From: Camellia lanceoleosa
Taxonomy: Eukaryota > Streptophyta > Magnoliopsida > Ericales > Theaceae
Direction of reading: 5' to 3'
Length of the DNA stretch: 64,000 nt
NCBI GenBank assembly: GCA_025200525.1
Contig: CM045763.1
Location: 151,100,246-151,164,245 of the forward strand
The notes below the pieces were generated by a model, which was given only the letters and a program-made list of their open reading frames with translations, was not told the origin of the DNA and ran no database searches. Within the stretch, counting starts at the first letter, position 1; each line of letters opens with the position of its first letter. Below are positions 12,309 through 23,563 of the stretch, piece by piece. Made by a program: the position numbers and the translations under genes.

Positions 12309-12636
12309 GTGTCCCTGTACAAAGGCTTGGCTACTGCTGGAAGGAACTACTGGGGTGGTGTAGAATATTTAGAGAATTCTAATGTAGGATGATGATAATT
12401 ATAGTTAGTCATTGTTTGTATGGGGTTCCTGAATTCAGTTAGCTTGTGGCATTGTAATTCATGAGAAAAGGTATATATAGAGAGAGAAAGAGAGAGAGAG
12501 AGAGTATTTAAAATGACATTTTATCAATGTTGATGAGATCTAAAGTAGGGTGTAATGTATATGACCTTCTGCATGTGCAGAAAAATTCTTTGTTTAATCG
12601 GGTGGAGATTAGAATGATATGTGTCTTGGTATTATT
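12309..12636. other. Short host interval between gypsy LTR and viral array
   Basis: No gene is seen. A short (GA)n run lies at about 12480-12504. This is the flank into which the left end of the viral array joins at about 12637. Confidence 0.5.
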
Positions 12637-12854
12637 AGTCAACTAAGTGCTTGAAACAGGGGACTAGGCTAAGCACGTCTGTCAACGATTTATAAGGTAC
12701 AAGTGCCCTATAAGCAACCCCTGCTGGTGGACTAACCTATACGCAACTTGGGTGACATCCCACTTCTCCTAACTCCATTCTACCCTTATGTGGCACGAAT
12801 CCAGGAATATAAATACACATAATACAAGTATATAATAAACAAATTACAACATAT
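12637..12854 (-). mobile_element. Endogenous pararetrovirus copy A, distal leader fragment ending at the primer site
   Basis: It is the reverse complement of 35385-35530 (shared blocks include CAACTAAGTGCTTGAAA, GGTGGACTAACCTATACGC and CTAACTCCATTCTACCC). It also holds leader sequence missing from copy B. On the minus strand it continues from 22829 once the retrotransposon at 12860-22828 is removed. Similarity stops at CACTTAGTTG, exactly where copy B has the primer site. Host sequence follows. The primer site itself is absent. Confidence 0.75.
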
Positions 12855-12859
12855 ATGGT

Positions 12860-13265
12860 TGTGGGGGTCGAATGTATGGAAAAATCAGAAGGTGCGTACC
12901 ATTGGAAGACTGATATTAATCGGCTGTATCCTACGAGAGTGGGAAGCCGAATATAATATATGTGCCGAATAAGTGTAAATCCTTAGGGCCGAATAATAGA
13001 AAGGACAATGATTAAAAAGTAGGCCTTGGTCCCAAGGATCAAAAGGAATAGGTATAAATATAGGAACAATGGGTTGAGAAAGGTATGTAAGAATCACTTC
13101 ACTTAACTTAGTAAACAAGCGATCTTGAGTGTCTGAACTGACTTGTCCGTCGAAGTGCTAATTCCAGCACCCCCGACCGGATTGTTTGTATCTTTTCAGG
13201 TGACTAGCTGAGGATCACTAGCGTCTCCCAGGATCTGAAGAGTATTTCCAAACCACTTCTCCACA
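12860..13265 (+). repeat. Left LTR of the Tat-like element
   Basis: It starts TGTGGGGGTCG and ends CTTCTCCACA. A TATAAATATAGG segment near 13036 may be the promoter TATA box. By eye it differs from the right LTR at 18 of 406 positions, all transitions. Confidence 0.9.
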
Positions 13266-13286
13266 ATTGGCGCCGTCTACGGGAAT
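13266..13286 (+). other. Primer-binding site of the Tat-like element
   Basis: ATTGGCGCCGTCTACGGG follows the LTR. It contains TGGCGCCGTC, a start typical of primer sites in Tat and Athila gypsy elements. The exact tRNA was not determined. Confidence 0.75.
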
Positions 13287-13300
13287 ACTCAAATACATCC

Positions 13301-15346
13301 ATGGCAGCGGATCAAGATCCTCCGGCGAATTCTCGACGGGACCAAGAGAGAGATGACCTCACTCCAACAAATATGCTCGGAAAGGAAACGATCGCTGCAA
13401 GACGCGCCTTGAACTTCAACTCACCAACGACTTCAGCGCAAGAGACAATACAAGCGATCATGGAACAAGCAAAGCAGAACGAACAAAGGCTGGAGAACAT
13501 GATCGTCGAAAATGAATGTCTTCGTCAAGATTTGGCCCTAGAAGTAGCAAAATCCAGAGAAGCCATGCGCCAAGATCCCGAACGACCTCCGAGGGCAGGT
13601 GGACAACGACCTCGATCCCGACCAAAGGATACCAATAACGACTCCAATTCATTACCCACGGAGCTCAACAAGAAGGAACGATCCGAAACTTCCAGCTCCT
13701 CCGAAAAGAGTCCACATACAAGGAACAAGTGCAGAAGAAGCAGTTCAGATGAAGAGGACCAGCACGATCCTTTTGTCCGACGGATTGCAAGGGAAGCTCT
13801 GCCCAAGAAGTTCAAAGCTCCGTCATTCACTCTTTACGACGGAAAATCAGACCGCACTGATCATATCCGTCACTACAAGCAGGCCATGGCGTTGCATGCA
13901 GACAACGAAGCCCTCATGTACCGAATATTCCCCAAAGAAGGGGCCATTAGTGTCAGTGGCATTACAAGCCGAGCCGCCGATCAAAAGCTTCTATCAATTA
14001 TAGAAATCCTTTAGGGCCAAGTTCATCACCAACGAGGTACAGCCGAAACAGGTTGACTCTCTCTGGGCTATGCAGATCCAGTCAGGAGAAACGCTCAGAG
14101 CATATTCGGTGCGCTATTGGGAGTGCTTCAACCTCGTCGACGACGCTTGCAACGACTCCATGGCCATCACCACCTTCAAAATTGGCTACATCTTGACAGT
14201 GCTCTTGCAGTTCCTTGACCAAGACCCCCCAAAACAGTCTGGGCGTTGATGAAGAAAGTTGAAAAATATTGCAAAGTGAAAGATGATGCCTTGAGAATAA
14301 AAGCCGAACAAATGTCCAACAAAACGGCCCTCCCTGAAATTGCTCAACCAATAAGTTCCGTGCCGCCTTCGAGCCCTGAGCCACGGTAACGCGCTAAACG
14401 AGACAAAAGGCGGGACTCTCGCCGATCAAGCGATCAATGCTCCTACCAGACGAATGAACAACTGCAAGTCGACAACAGGCGCTCGAGGCGTGCCGACAAG
14501 AAGTACACAGAGTTGTCAGAACCAATCACTGCAATAATGACCAAAGTCCAACACCTTCCATTCTTCAAATGGCCGTCAAAGATTGTGGGGCCACCTGACA
14601 CGCGAAAAAGGGATAGGCGGTGCGAGTATCACAAAGATCACGGCTACGAAACTGAGAGTTATTACGCATTAAAGGATCACCTGGAAGAACTGGTGCAAGA
14701 CGGCCGACTGCAACAGTACGTAAGAAAGGGAAAGCCAACCAAGGCACTAGCCTTGAGGCAGGACTTACCTCCACTTGGCGTGATCCATATAATCTACAGC
14801 CTGCCTGCATCCCCAACCGTGCACACAATTCAATCGTATCCAATCCCCCAAAAGCAATGTATTCCGACCGAATGGCACAAAGAAGCTCCGACAATTACTT
14901 TCAGTGACTCCGATCTTAGCAGCACAACAGCTTCCCACATCAATCCGTTGGTCATCAAATTACGCGTAAATCGGTTCACCATTGAACGCATTCTCATAGA
15001 CCCAGGGAGTACTTCAGAGGTTATGTATTACCAAACTTTCATCAAACTCGGCCTCAATGAGTCAGATCTGTCTCCGGTGCCTTACCCATTGTTCGGCTTT
15101 AATACGAATCCTGAGTACCCGTTAGGGAAGATCATACTATATGTTCGAGCGGGCTCCAGAACGGTCGAAGTAGAATTCCTGGTCATAAAGCTCCCTTCGC
15201 CGTATAATGTCATCATGGGGCGAACCTGGTTACATATTATGAAGGCCGTTCCAAGCACTTATCATCAACTTGTGCGCTTCCCAATAGCCCATGGCATTGA
15301 AGAAATCCGTGGCTCCCCACAATCGGCACAAACACAGATTTTATGA
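13301..15346 (+). pseudogene. Tat-like gag-protease, frameshifted
   Basis: The start ATG at 13301 gives 237 codons in frame. First comes a Gln/Glu-rich coiled-coil stretch (about residues 45-90), then a basic Ser-rich segment. The gag core start follows: KFKAPSFTLYDGKSDRTDH with a HYKQAM block, typical of Tat gag. A frameshift near 14000 and another near 14225 split the capsid, and a stop lies near 14387. From 14513 a clear frame has the CEYHKDHGYETESYY knuckle-like block, whose last Cys is replaced. A retropepsin domain follows with LIDPGSTSEVMY (usual form DxGSS) and YNVIMGRTWLH. The frame ends at 15346 and no polymerase follows. Confidence 0.85.
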
Positions 15347-15489
15347 AAACCCTATCACTGACCCGACCTGTGGGCTTTGATACTTGTATATATGTCACTT
15401 CTGCAATGCAAACCATTTTTTTTCATTGCTCAATTCATTTCTCAAACCCCATTGTAGCTCTCGTCATGTCGACGATTCAAATTCCCCCT

Positions 15490-16900
15490 TTGGTGCATGA
15501 CATCTTAGGGCCGATTAAGACTCCGGATTCGGAGCGCCCTTCGTAGATATGACGATTGGCCACACCAAGTCTCCGGATTCGGAGCCCCTTTGGTGCATAA
15601 CACCTTAGGGCCGCTTAAGTCTCTAGATTCGGAGCCCCCTTTGGTGCATGACACCTTAGGGCTGAGTAAGACTCCAGATTTGGAGCCCCTTTGGTGCATG
15701 ACACCTTAGGGCCGATTAAGTCTCCAGATTCGGAGCGCCCTTCGTGGATATCACGATTGGCCACACAAAGTCTCCGAATTCGGAGCCCCTTTGGTGCATG
15801 ACACCTTAGGGCCGATTAAGTCTCCGGATTCGGAGCCCCCTTTGGTGCATGACACCTTAGGGCTGAGTAAGACTCCGGATTCGGAGCCCCTTTTGGTACA
15901 TGACACCTTAGGGCCAATTAACACTCCGAATTTGGAGCGCCCTTCGTGGATATCACGATTGGCCACACTAAGACTCCAGATTCGGAGCCTCTTTGGTGTA
16001 TGACACCTTAGGGCCGATTAAGACTCCGGATTCGAAGTGCCCTTCGTGGATATCACGATTGGCCACACCAAGTCTCCGGATTTTGAGCCCCTTTGGTGCA
16101 TGACACCTTAGGGCCGAGTAAGACTCCGGATTCGGAGCCCCTTTGGTGCATGACACCTTAGAGCCGATTAAGTCTCCGGATTCGGAGCGCCCTTCGTGGA
16201 TATCACGATTGGCCACACTGTCTCCGGATTCAGAGCCCCTTTTGGCGCATGACACCCTAGGGCCGATTAAGTCTCCGGATTCGGAGCTCCCTTTGGTGCA
16301 TGACACCTTAGGGCCGAGTAAGACTCCAGATTCGGAGCCCCTTTTGGTGCATGACACCTAAGGGCCGATTAAAACTCCGGATTCGGAGCCCCCTTTGGTG
16401 CATAACACCTTAGGGCCGATTAAGACTCCAAATTCGGAGCGCCCTTCGTGGATATCACGATTGGCCACATTAAGACTCCAGATTCGGAGCCCCCTTTGGT
16501 GCATGAAACCTTAGGGCCGATTAAGACTCCGGATTCGGAGCCCCCTTTGGTGCGTGACACCATAGGGCCGATTAAGACTCCAGATTCGGAGCGCCCTTCG
16601 TGGATATCACGATTGGCCACACTAATCTCCGGATTCGGAGCCCCTTTGGTGCATGATACCTGAGGGCCGATTAAGACTCCGGATTCGGAGCGCCCTTCGT
16701 GGATATCACGATTGGCCACATTAAAACTCCGGATTTGGAGCCCCTTTGGTGCATGACACCTTAGGGCTGATTAAGACTTCGGATTTGGAGCCCCCTTTGG
16801 GGCATGACACCTTAGGGCCGATTAAGACTCCAGATTCAAAGCCCCCTTTGGTGCATGACACCTTAGGCCGATTAAGTCTCTGGATTCGGAGTACCCTTCG
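15490..16900. repeat. Minisatellite inside the Tat-like element, about 50-bp units of two types
   Basis: More than twenty units are seen. Type 1 (about 50-52 bp) contains TTTGGTGCATGACACCTTAG, GGGCCGATTAAG and CTCCGGATTCGGAGCCCC. Type 2 (about 53-55 bp) contains GCGCCCTTCGTGGATATCAC, GATTGGCCACAC and the same CTCCGGATTCGGAG end. The shared end is a palindrome-like CTCCGNATTCGGAG. Because the unit lacks stops in several phases, long open frames appear on both strands. They encode repeats such as VHDTLGPIKTPDSEP and are judged non-genic. Confidence 0.9.
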
Positions 16901-17119
16901 GCACAAACAAAAACAAAAAACACGCCAATATTCGAAATAGGGTGCTTAACTAAGCATATAAAAAATTCAGAATAAGACGCAAATGTTTGAAATAAAACTT
17001 TTTATTTGATCAAACAGTTGTTACATAAACGCAACCCGCATTTGAGCATTACAATATCCATTTTCAACCTCAAAATCTAAAAAAGGAAAAAAACGCATTG
17101 ATAAAGCGGTAGCGCCGAA

Positions 17120-17425
17120 TCAACTCCCGTCACCCAGAAGTCGTCCACGGTTTGCAAGGCCTTGAGCCAACTTTGCCCAAGCCCATGACTTGTGCATTGC
17201 TAAACTTCCCCTGATACCATTGACAATGTCAAGGTAAAGATCCAGGACACGAAAGGATAAACCTAACGGTCGTTGCCTTTCCTTTCGGGGTGATCTGCTT
17301 CGACGACTGGAAGATTCATACCAACTTTTGGACGTCCTACCTCCCATACAGATGGGTCCTTTGCCGCGCTCCATTGCAACACCAAGTTTGGCTGAACTCC
17401 CAGCCTCTCTAACTAACATCCCCAC
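17120..17425 (-). pseudogene. Antisense ORF remnant, third copy of the C-terminal module
   Basis: The 101-codon minus frame ends with HKSWAWAKLAQGLANRGR. This resembles the conserved end of the two larger antisense frames (GFRHGWIKASQAAEAL, GFKHGWLKALDTAGV). The upstream part is basic and Ser/Arg-rich. It looks like a decayed duplicate of the antisense gene's 3' end. Function unknown. Confidence 0.45.
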
Positions 17426-17948
17426 TTATCCCACCTCACATAATAAGTGATCGTTTATCCGCGTAAAGCGCTCACTCCTTTTATTTTCAATACTGGCAGC
17501 GATCATGAGGCCCCAATCCCAAGGCAATTTCATTAATGATAAACTCCATGAGATAAATGTCGGTTGACATTCGCCACGGCGTAGTTATCCAAACGACTTT
17601 TTGAAGCACATGCGCTGGCCAAAAATCTAGGCCCCGAGCCGAGTTGAATTTACCGCAGCCACTTTACCCACTGGCTTTCGGCTTCCCCAGGTTACAATGG
17701 CCTCATTCTGGAATAAACGGCTATCACATATGGGTCGACCCTGCCTATAAACTGGCGTACCACATATGGGTCGACCCTGCCGATCAACGTTTATACATTC
17801 ATTCAAACATACAATAAAATGAAACACATACATGCCGAATACGAACTGCAACAAAATATTTATAATAGAACGTTTTTTATTCAATAAAACAAACAATACA
17901 TTACATAGTTTTGAACGTGACTGCGTTTCAACCTTACAATAAGTATAC

Positions 17949-18861
17949 TTATACGGTGTCACCCTCATCCTCACTCTTCTCGACTTCAAAAGCAGAAAAC
18001 AGAAAATGTTTACTGTGGTAGAGTGGCGATGCTGAATCAATGCCCGACGCTCGCAGAGCTTCCGCGGCTTGAGATGCCTTGATCCAACCGTGCCTAAATC
18101 CATGATTTTCACATCGGCAAACTTCTTCGGCAAGTTTTTCTTTGGTCTTTTCGATTCCAACTTTTCGGCCTTCATGAAAACCTTTCTCATAGGCTCTCCC
18201 CTTCGCGGTCTCTATTGCGAACATACCCGCCGTCTCACAATCGGCAAGCCCGGTACTGATGAGCCGACTGGTAACCCTTTCTTCTACAATTGGGTTTCCC
18301 TGCCCAGCGGGTTGTGCCTGAGCCGCCTTGGTCTTCCTTAACTCGCGTTCAGCCGCCTCCACGCAGACCTCCAAACTTCAAATACATTCCTCCTTCTTCT
18401 CCATTTCTCGGCGGGCAACGCACAACCGTATGCCGATTTCATAGGCAATGTAAAGCCCCTTCACAGCCCCATGAATGCCTTCGCGAAATACTTCTTAGTC
18501 CTGACGACCTACCATCGAATACTGAACCTCCGGAGGAAAAATTTGTCGAGCAAACTCGATCGCTACATTTGGGTCTCGAACGATCAAGTCCACCTCTGTC
18601 ATGGGTCTATTCCCCACAAATATCGCAAAGCTTAATGGGCACGGATTCGCCTCAGATCCCCTCTCGACTCGAGGTTGAGAAGATCTGCCTTGATCGCTTG
18701 TCCCACTGGTGACTCGCTCGACGTTGAGGAGATCGACGCCTCTCGATCCTCGAACTCCTACTCCTCAGACGCGAAGGGTTACCACCTCGATTCATGTCTC
18801 CACCCAGCTCAGCTAGCGTCCTCGCTTCCCCTCTGCTGTTAAAGAAGAGTCTGTTCGACAT
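17949..18861 (-). pseudogene. Antisense ORF, second copy of the coiled-coil/C-terminal part
   Basis: A basic Arg/Ser-rich frame (18652-18861) is followed, in another frame, by 141 codons at 17949-18374. That frame is rich in Glu, Lys and Ala, probably coiled-coil, and has the module NHGFRHGWIKASQAAEAL followed by an acidic tail. The same architecture is seen in 19922-20344, so the antisense gene's 3' half is duplicated. A 27-bp repeat (ACATATGGGTCGACCCTGCC) occurs twice just beyond it at about 17727 and 17762. Confidence 0.5.
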
Positions 18862-18984
18862 TCCTACGATACCTTCAAAAGCTGGAGTCAGTTGTTTACT
18901 GTGCTCATAAAAGTTGTACCTTTAATCATTTATCCTTTACAGAGGCAGCACCCTCGAGGCAATCTCATTAATTGTGAAAACCTC

Positions 18985-19520
18985 AATCGCCCGGCGCCGA
19001 CTGGATCGACCCGTTTAGGGCAAGGGTAGATAGATCTATCGATATATTCAGCTTAAGTGCCCCAGTCGGCCCATGAATCGACTTCAAAACTCTTAGGTTC
19101 GTCTCATCCGGCGCCGGAATGATCGTGCACCGCCTGGGGCAAGGGTATAATAGATTTATTAATATATTCGGCCTAATCGCCCTAGCTGGCCCATGAATCG
19201 ACTTCAAAACTCCTAAGTTCGTCCCATCCAGCGCCCGAATGATCACACACCGCCTGGGGCAAGGGCAAATTAATCAATCTATTCAGATTAAGTGCCCCAG
19301 CCAGTCCATGAATCATTTCAGCATAATACCCACGAACTATTCGACATACGAATGATAAGTCAATATTGCCAGGATATTCAATTGTGGAAAGCTCAACAGA
19401 GTAATCATTCTATCTAAAGTAGTGCCCATGAATCGACTTCAAAACTCCTAAGTTCGTCTCATCTGGCGCCCGAATGATCATGCACCGCCTGGGGCAAGGG
19501 CAGATTAATCAATCTATTCG
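18985..19520. repeat. Tandem repeat between antisense gene copies, units of about 120 bp
   Basis: Four diverged units contain CCGCCTGGGGCAAGGG, GCCCATGAATCGACTTC and AAAACTCCTAAGTTCGTC. A related longer duplication (about 235 bp period) contains GAAAGCTCAACAGAGTAATC at about 19387 and 19618. At 19668-19790 a 62-63 bp unit (TTCACCAACATAACATCACA) is present twice. Confidence 0.75.
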
Positions 19521-19921
19521 AATTAAGTGCCTCAGCCGGCCCATAAATCGTTTCAGCATAATACCCACGACCTATTCGGCATACAAATGATAAGATTGCC
19601 AAGATATTCAATCGTAGAAAGCTCAACAGAGTAATCATTCTATCTAAAGTAGTGAAAGGCAAAAATTCTTCACCAACATAACATCACAAAATGCGCATAA
19701 GTAGTAGTGAAACAACAAGATAATTTTCACCAACATAACATCACAAACTGCGCATAAGTAGTAGTGAAACAACAAGATAATTTTCATTAATAAATTGAGC
19801 AGAGACAGTAACCAATTTATACATGAAAACTACTCGGAACCAACAAAAGTCCTCAAAACAAAAAAAACAAAAACATACATTAAAAGGGAAAGCATTTCAC
19901 AAAATTCGAATAACTCCCAGA

Positions 19922-22037
19922 TCAATCCTCGGGGTCAAACTCAAGTGGCTCAATGTCCACCTGCTCATAAGGAATTGGCAAGGCCAATGTAACCCCAGCG
20001 GTATCAAGGGCCTTGAGCCACCCATGTTTGAACCCCCGATTCTTAAACTTGGGGACTTCATTTAAGTATTCCTCAAAGACGGCGCCTTTTCCTGCTTCGA
20101 ATGTAGTAGAAGCCTCAGATTCTCCCTTTTCCTTGGCCGCCTTCAACTCTGCTAACTCAGTCTCCATCTTGTTAAGCACCTCTTCGGCTAGCCTAAGCGA
20201 TTCTTTGCTCGCGTTCGCCCTATCTTCGGCATCAGAACGGAGATGATCGGCAGTCCGAGCCCTTTCTACTTCGGCTTCGGCTCGCTCAGTCTCCATCGCG
20301 GCTCTCATCATCTCAAACTCGGCCCTGCTCTTTTGATCAACCACTTCTGACTACAAACGGTCAACCCTTTCAAGGGCATCGTGTAGGCGGCGGCCCAAGT
20401 CGGCGATCCTGCCAACCGTCTGCAAAACGAGTTGGGATCGTTAGATGCCATAGGCAACCAAAATCAAAACAAGTCAAAGTTCACCTACCAAAAGGGTCGA
20501 CTGCGCAGATAGGGATACGGCCACCAAATCCGGTACGACATGAAAGGATGCCTTATCAGCGGGTAGGGAGACTGAAGCTGCCAGGCTCAAGGCTACCGCT
20601 AGGTCGGTAATGATGGATGCATCAGAGGGAATCGGTGTGTCTCTAATCTTTGGCTGAACAATGAAAGAAACAACCACGTCCGATTCTTCTAAGAGAGGCC
20701 TTTTGTCGACAAGACTATCTTCTGAACCGGCCTCTCCCTCGGCATTACGCTTTTTGCCCCGCTCTTCCGAAATCAACTGTTCTTCAATGACCGGTTGTTC
20801 AACCTCTTTCGCCGTTTCAGCCGCAACAATTTGAGCTGGCTCTTCAATAACGGGTACGAAAGACTCAATCAAGGCAGGTCTAGAACGGGCGGCCTTGGCC
20901 TTTTTTCGGGCAGCCATGCGCTCGGCATTTTTCTTTCGAGCCATCTGCATGAGGCTTTCCCCAGCCATACCTTCAAAAAAATCGCCGGGTAGGTCTCCCA
21001 AACTTCTAAAAATATCTCCAGAAGAAAACTCCGCCCGACCCGAAATAGACGGCGAGGTAGGCTGACTACGTCTGGCTGTCTCAAACGCCGAGTTTAGGGC
21101 CTCGTCAACCTCTTTGGCCTCCTCAGTGAACTCTCCGGCTGGTTTGGCGACTACCTCTACCGCCGGCTCGACGTCTTGCCCCGAATCAGAAGCTTCGAGA
21201 CCAACTTGCCTAAGGCTCTTGAAGCTAGGGAAGATAAGAGCTGCAAGTTGTTGGTCGTCGGATGGAATCGGAATGTTGTCAACAGCCAAAAAAGTAGTAT
21301 AAGTAGGCTCGTATCGAAGAAGTATGTGGCCCACTCTCCCTTGCTTCTGTAAGTTTGGACAGCCGAAATATCTAAGTGCATGTAATCTGGCAAGGATCAA
21401 GGCTGCCGTAGAAACCGTAATCTTCTTCAATTTATCGCCAAAGAAAGACAAAGGGTTAGACACGAGAGAAGGCCGAGTAAAGAAAAGTTCAAGAATGCAA
21501 GGAGACACATGGCAACCTAGTTCACCCTCCGTCGGGAATAGGGTCTAGGCAACCTCGCTTTGCCAAATTCCAGTTCCTGACATTGACCATTACGTCATCC
21601 ACACGCTTACCAGAACTGGCAAGCATGGTTACCAAATGATGGTCAATATCCTTGGCCCTAAGAAAGTACCGCCCAAGCCGACCGGAAGATTTGGCTAAAG
21701 CATAACAGTGCCGAATGGCTAGAATGCCAAGATCGATCCTGAGGTCCCGGTTCAACTCTACGATCCCCATTACGATTCGAAAAAAGTTCACGTTGGGCTG
21801 AGAAGGAATCAGACCCCAATAGCAGAGGACGGCCCTAAGGAATGGATGTAGGGAAAAATGGACCCCGCCCTCTGCAATGGATAGGAGAGGAAAAACGATT
21901 GAATTTCGATCCTCTCTCTCCATATCCAGAGTGTTGTCCGTCACTAGAGATAGATGAACATCGTCGGGGATGGAAAAGTGTCACCGGAATCCGGAGACAC
22001 GACCCTCAGAAAGGAGGTCTGTCAAGTGTTTAGCCAT
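19922..22037 (-). pseudogene. Antisense ORF of the Tat-like element, putative gypsy-type transposon domain
   Basis: The probable start is at 22037 (MAKHLTDLL), with an in-frame TGA at codon 19. The same frame continues to 21522 with FSLHPFLRAVLCYWGLIPSQ and NVNFFRIVMGIVELN. This resembles the plant 'putative gypsy type transposon' domain (Pfam Transposase_28, from memory). A second frame, 20474-21508, has a short conserved start and then a long acidic low-complexity region. A third, 19922-20344, is a coiled coil rich in Glu and Ala ending in GFKHGWLKALDTAGV and an acidic tail. The breaks may be introns or mutations. Role unknown; not a transposase by any catalytic motif seen. Confidence 0.6.
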
Positions 22038-22395
22038 TTTCACAGGGAATAAAGGGTTCGCCAAAATTAAAATAACAAACAGAAAGTAGGATTGCAAAGA
22101 AAAGAGAAGAAGACTTACAAGCAAGGGGGACGAGGGTAGATGGAGAAGAGTTACAGAAAATGCGAGTCAGAGAAGGGATATCTGCTGGCGGTCCAAAAGT
22201 CTCGAATATTCGACGAACTGTGCATTCGAAAGGACCGAAATTTCAAATCACAATAAATACGAGACGCATGAATGAGGCGGGGAAGTGTAATGATGAACAA
22301 AAAGGTGTGCGCATCCTGACATCTATATTGGGGTACGCAAAACCGCCTGACCTATTTTAACTTTTCCAATTCAAGACGAAACTCGCCGATTAACT

Positions 22396-22422
22396 ACCGT
22401 CAATGGGGAGTTCGGGGGCAAT
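22396..22422 (+). other. Polypurine tract region of the Tat-like element
   Basis: TGGGGAGTTCGGGGGCAAT directly precedes the right LTR at 22423. This is the usual position for the plus-strand primer of a Ty3/gypsy element. The stretch 22040-22395 before it is non-coding. Confidence 0.7.
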
Positions 22423-22828
22423 TGCAGAGGCCAAATATATGGAAAAATCAGAAGGTACGTACCATTGGAAGACTGATATTAATCGGCTGTATCCTACGAG
22501 AGTGGGAAGCCGAATATAATATATGTGCCGAATAAGTGTAAATCCTTAGGGCCGAATAATAGAAAGGACAATGATTAAAAAGTAGGCCCTGGTCCCGAGG
22601 ATCAAAAGGAACAGGTATAAATACAGGAACAATGGGTTAAGAAAGGTATGTAAGAATCACTTCACTTAACTTAGTAAACAAGCGATCTTGAGTGTCTGAA
22701 CTGACTTGTCCGTTAGAGTGCTAATTCCGGCACCCCCGACCGGATTGTTTGTACCTTTTCAGGTGACTAGCTGAGGATCACTAGCGTCTCCTAGGATCTG
22801 AAGAGTATTTCCAAACCACTTCTCCACA
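22423..22828 (+). repeat. Right LTR of the Tat-like element
   Basis: It starts TGCAGAGGCC and ends CTTCTCCACA, then the target duplication ATGGT. It is the same length as the left LTR. Confidence 0.9.
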
Positions 22829-23563
22829 ATGGTCTCATGATTTACTGTTGAGGTAGCGGCCTAATGGCGGCCGCCCACAAACAAACATGTTCTTGTATTT
22901 GCTGTTGGATTCTGTTTATTTGTTGTTCACAGAATTCCACTTGTTGTATAGCCTACAACTGAAGATACAGATCTTGAAGAAAACTTAAATAATTAATACG
23001 GCTTGTAATATAAAATTCTAGAACATTTAATAAATCTACAAAAATATCAATAGAGGGTATGCATTATTAAAGAAAGAAATACTTACAATCACAATATTCA
23101 GAGCGGCTTAATTCTTCAATACTTAATTTATATATTGGAGAAATGTTTACAAGATGAGAAAGGGAGAGCTTATAATACTCAAAAATTTTAAACTTATCCT
23201 TACAAACACTCTCTAATTTACTCCGCCTCAACAAGGGTGAGGTCCTTCCCTTTTATAATACATAAAAGAAAATGATAAGATAAGGTTGAGGCCAGGTGGC
23301 GTGTCCTGAATGGTTGGAGTCAATCACTCTTATCCTCAAGCTGAGCTGGTACTATTGTGATACAACATCCTTATCTTTAATCTGTCGATAGCTGACTGGT
23401 TGGCAGACAAAATATCTGCTGTTCTGAAAGTTGATGTGCGGGTTTTTGTCTGTTTATGCCGACGATTCTGCTGGTGAGAAGTAAAGCATATCATGCTTTA
23501 TCTTTTCCTTTTTTTATCTTTCTCTCTGTCGATCTTGTCGGCAATCATGCTAGTAAGTGAATC
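22829..23563 (-). promoter_or_regulatory. Pararetrovirus copy A intergenic region with probable pregenomic RNA promoter
   Basis: On the minus strand this follows the stop of the third viral ORF. It contains GATAAG motifs, then TATTATAAAAGGGAAGG (TATA box at 23260-23251), then a leader that continues across the retrotransposon into 12854-12637. The distance from TATA to the primer-site position is about 650 nt without the insertion, similar to caulimovirid leaders. No ORF of note. The corresponding part is deleted from copy B. Promoter activity is inferred from position and the TATA box only. Confidence 0.6.

Larger units (their letters stand above)
12860..22828 (+). mobile_element. Complete non-autonomous Tat-like Ty3/gypsy element, 9969 bp, target duplication ATGGT
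   Basis: Two 406-bp LTRs (12860-13265, 22423-22828) bound the element. The 5-bp duplication ATGGT lies at 12855-12859 and 22829-22833. It has a primer site directly after the left LTR and a purine tract directly before the right one. It carries decayed gag-protease in sense (13301-15346). There is no RT, RNase H or integrase. A minisatellite fills 15490-16900, and antisense frames fill 17120-22037. Antisense ORFs upstream of the 3' LTR are known from Tat-lineage elements such as Grande and Retand. Gag and protease style also fit Tat. It interrupts the leader region of pararetrovirus copy A. Confidence 0.9.

Noticed and set aside
15490..16900. CRISPR-like array or repeat-protein gene
   Set aside because: There are no unique spacers: units are continuous variants of about 50 bp inside a plant retrotransposon. 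The open frames on both strands are by-products of a stop-poor repeat.
17627..18190. 187-codon minus frame at 17627-18190 as a separate gene
   Set aside because: It overlaps the antisense copy at 17949-18374 in another frame, with mixed composition. The motif-bearing frame is preferred.
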